Source: Hydrogenophaga sp. (GTDB taxonomy: Bacteria; Pseudomonadota; Gammaproteobacteria; Burkholderiales; Burkholderiaceae_C). Taken from it: 64,000 nucleotides of DNA. Location of the stretch: contig NZ_JAHBZK010000006.1 in assembly GCF_019635465.1 (NCBI RefSeq), forward strand, positions 124,001-188,000. Direction: 5' to 3'. The first letter of the stretch is position 1. Every line of letters begins with the position of its first letter. A program made the position numbers and the translations under genes. This document shows positions 62,382 to 64,000 of this stretch, piece by piece. Under the pieces are notes generated by a model. It did not search any database. It worked only from the letters and a program-made list of their open reading frames with translations, and was not told the DNA's origin.

Positions 62382-63289
62382 GGGTGGCCCTTGGGCTCGT
62401 TGGAGATGCCGGCGGCCACATGCCCGGCGGGCACGTGCTGCGCAGCGGCTTCGATGTGACCGGTCTGATCGTCGAAGAAGAAGTCTGGTTCAAATTCGCG
62501 CAGAAATTCGCCTTTGGGCAGGCCGCCCAGGAACATGGCCTCGTCGATCTCGATGTTCCAGTTCATGAGCGTGCGGATGGCGCGCTCGTGGGCGGGGGCG
62601 CTGCGTGCGGTCACCAGCGCGGTGCGCACGCGCATGCGCGGCGTGCCTTCCTGCTGCAGGCGGTGCAGGGCTTCCAGCAAGGGCTTGAACGGGCCGCCGG
62701 CCAGCGGCAGCGCGGCCTTGCTGGCCTCGTGCTCCTGGAAGGCGCTCAGCCCCTGGGCCTGGAATACGCGCTCGGCCTCGTCGGAGAACAGCACCGCATC
62801 GCCGTCGAAGGCGATGCGCACCTCGTGCGGGTGCTGGTCGCTGGCGCGCACCGAGGTCGGGTAGACCTGGGCCGCCGGCACGCCGGCATCGAGCGCGGCA
62901 CGCACGTCGGCCAGGTGGGCCGACAGAAACAGGTTGGCGCGCAGCGGGCGCAGGTAGCGCCAGGGCGACTGGCCGCGCGTGAAGCTGCCACGCTGGATGG
63001 GCAGCCCGTAGTGCTTGGCCGAGCGGAACACCCGCATGCCCGAGACGGGGTCGTTGCGCGAGAGGATCACCACCTCGACGCGTTGGGTGTCGGGGTCGTT
63101 GAAGGCCAGCAGCTTGTGCACCAGCGAAAAGGCCACGCCGGGGGCGGCGGGTTCGTCCAGGCGCTGCAACTGCAGCTGCATGTAGGCCTTGTCGTCGCCT
63201 TGCTCGAAGATGCGGTTTTCTTCTTCGAAGTCGAACAGCGCACGCGAAGAAATGGCGACAACAAGCTTGCCGTCCAGGGTCACAGCCAT
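62378..63289 (-). CDS. cN-I-type 5'-nucleotidase
   Basis: 303 aa. Matches the cytosolic 5'-nucleotidase I family: VVAISSRALFDFEEEN at the N-terminus, FSLVHKLLAFNDPD, VEVVILSRNDPVSGMRVFRSA, and the HAD-type FDGDAVLFSDEAERVF. Dephosphorylates nucleoside monophosphates, typically AMP. Its stop overlaps the start of the ABC transporter gene by ATGA; 4 bp separate it from gspF. Confidence 0.87.
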   Translation of the reverse strand: MAVTLDGKLVVAISSRALFDFEEENRIFEQGDDKAYMQLQLQRLDEPAAPGVAFSLVHKLLAFNDPDTQRVEVVILSRNDPVSGMRVFRSAKHYGLPIQRGSFTRGQSPWRYLRPLRANLFLSAHLADVRAALDAGVPAAQVYPTSVRASDQHPHEVRIAFDGDAVLFSDEAERVFQAQGLSAFQEHEASKAALPLAGGPFKPLLEALHRLQQEGTPRMRVRTALVTARSAPAHERAIRTLMNWNIEIDEAMFLGGLPKGEFLREFEPDFFFDDQTGHIEAAAQHVPAGHVAAGISNEPKGHP

Positions 63290-63293
63290 GGCG

Positions 63294-64000
63294 CTACTTC
63301 ACGAGGGTATTGAGCTGGATGATCGGCAGCAGCACCGCCAGCACGATGAGCATCACCACGATGCCCATGGCGACGATCAACAGCGGCTCGAGGATGGTGG
63401 CCAGCGACATGGCGCGGCGCTGCACCTCGGCAGCGAGTTGCTCGGCCGCGCGCTGCAGCATCTGCGGCAGCTGGCCGGTCTGTTCGCCCAGGCGGGCAAA
63501 CATGCTCAGCAGCGGCGGGAAGCGCTTCTTGGCCGACAGGGCCGAGGCCAGGGGCGCGCCTTCGCGCACACGCACCAGCGCATCGAGCGCGTCCTCGCGC
63601 AGGGCGCGGTTGTGCAGGGTTTCGGCCGCTGTCTGCAGGGCGCGCAGTATGGGCACGCCCGCACCGGCCAGCATGGCCAGGGTGGCGGCAAAGCGTGCGG
63701 CGTTGAAGCCCCGCGCCAGCCGGCCGATCACCGGCAGACCGAGCACGGCCGAATCGATGCGCAGGCGCACCGCGTCGCGCTTGCGCGCCAGCCAGAAGCC
63801 GACACCGCCCGCGACCAGCAGGATCAGCATCAGCCAGCCCCACTCCCGCACGAAGCCGCTGATGGCCATCATCACCACGGTCAGCCAGGGCAGGGCGCGT
63901 TTGCTGCCTTCAAACACGCCCGCCACCTGGGGCACCACGTAGCTCACCAGGAACACGACGATGGCGATGGCCACCAGGGTGACGATGGCTGGGTACAGGG
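63294..64000 (-). CDS. gspF: Type II secretion/pilus inner-membrane protein GspF (5' end missing)
   Basis: The C-terminal 235 residues of a GspF/PilC-family protein; the start lies beyond the window. Contains the second GspF domain (FNAARFAATLAMLAGAGVPILRALQTAAETLHN; MFARLGEQTGQLPQMLQRAAEQLAAEVQRRAMSLATILEPLLIVAMGIVV) and two or three membrane helices. Likely part of a gsp operon continuing to the right. GspF is preferred over PilC because it ends LLPIIQLNTLVK. Confidence 0.92.
   Translation of the reverse strand, partial: LYPAIVTLVAIAIVVFLVSYVVPQVAGVFEGSKRALPWLTVVMMAISGFVREWGWLMLILLVAGGVGFWLARKRDAVRLRIDSAVLGLPVIGRLARGFNAARFAATLAMLAGAGVPILRALQTAAETLHNRALREDALDALVRVREGAPLASALSAKKRFPPLLSMFARLGEQTGQLPQMLQRAAEQLAAEVQRRAMSLATILEPLLIVAMGIVVMLIVLAVLLPIIQLNTLVK

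Noticed and set aside
1-64000. CRISPR arrays, insertion sequences, phage genes, tRNA or rRNA genes
   Set aside because: No spaced direct-repeat array, transposase or integrase, terminal inverted repeats with target duplication, or cloverleaf-type sequence was noticed; the dispersed 80-bp repeat carries no coding capacity.

Overview
The window comes from a motile, high-GC Gram-negative bacterium, most likely a betaproteobacterium of the family Comamonadaceae (a Hydrogenophaga- or Acidovorax-like organism). This rests on the very high GC of third codon positions, an FlhDC master regulator combined with FlhF/FlhG polar-placement genes, P- and L-ring genes of an outer-membrane-spanning flagellum, and protein sequences typical of that family. 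The species is inferred, not proven.

Roughly three quarters of the window is one nearly complete flagellar and chemotaxis regulon. From left to right: (1) 1-4000, minus strand: a short CheZ-like phosphatase, cheY, cheA and cheR. (2) 4063-9466: a receiver-histidine kinase with a NarL-type regulator, a TetR-controlled membrane protein with a clear palindromic operator, a lipoprotein and a chemoreceptor. (3) 9489-20976, minus strand: fliLMNOPQR and fliFGHIJK, with fliE divergent at 21151. (4) 21588-25659: accessory genes, including a free-standing CZB protein, two tandem paralogues that may be CesT-like chaperones with a small unknown protein, a GNAT, an OsmC protein, a membrane protein and an NTF2-like protein. 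(5) 25771-28952, minus strand: fliCDST. (6) 29480-40111, plus strand: flhDC, motAB, cheYZ, flhBA, flhF, a P-loop-less flhG-like gene and fliA. (7) 40116-44480: a glycosyltransferase and small metabolic genes. (8) 44533-46048, minus strand: flgN, flgM and flgA. (9) 46246-58971, plus strand: flgBCDE, an unrelated gene, flgFGHIJKL and an HDOD protein. (10) 59010-64000: queC, a GNAT, a small membrane protein, an SbmA/BacA-like ABC transporter, a cN-I-type 5'-nucleotidase and a truncated gspF.

The regulatory logic can be read from the DNA. Imperfect palindromes with half-site GRAAWAGSSG lie upstream of fliL, between fliF and fliE, between flgA and flgB, upstream of flhB and upstream of flgF. In seven promoter directions the palindrome centre is 43-43.5 bp from a plausible sigma-70 -10 hexamer. 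I read these as FlhD4C2 operators of class II operons. Sigma-28 (FliA) promoters precede flgM and fliC, with weaker candidates before cheY, motA and the chemoreceptor. This gives a cascade: FlhDC switches on the export apparatus, basal body and hook genes together with fliA; FlgM holds FliA back; FliA then switches on flagellin and late genes.

The most unusual items are the phased FlhDC-like operators, an FlhG homologue that has lost its P-loop but keeps the N-terminal DQAxxLR motif, a five-copy intergenic repeat with compensatory base changes in its stems, the tandem chaperone-like pair, a foreign gene splitting flgE from flgF, and a second, short CheZ-like protein beside cheY.
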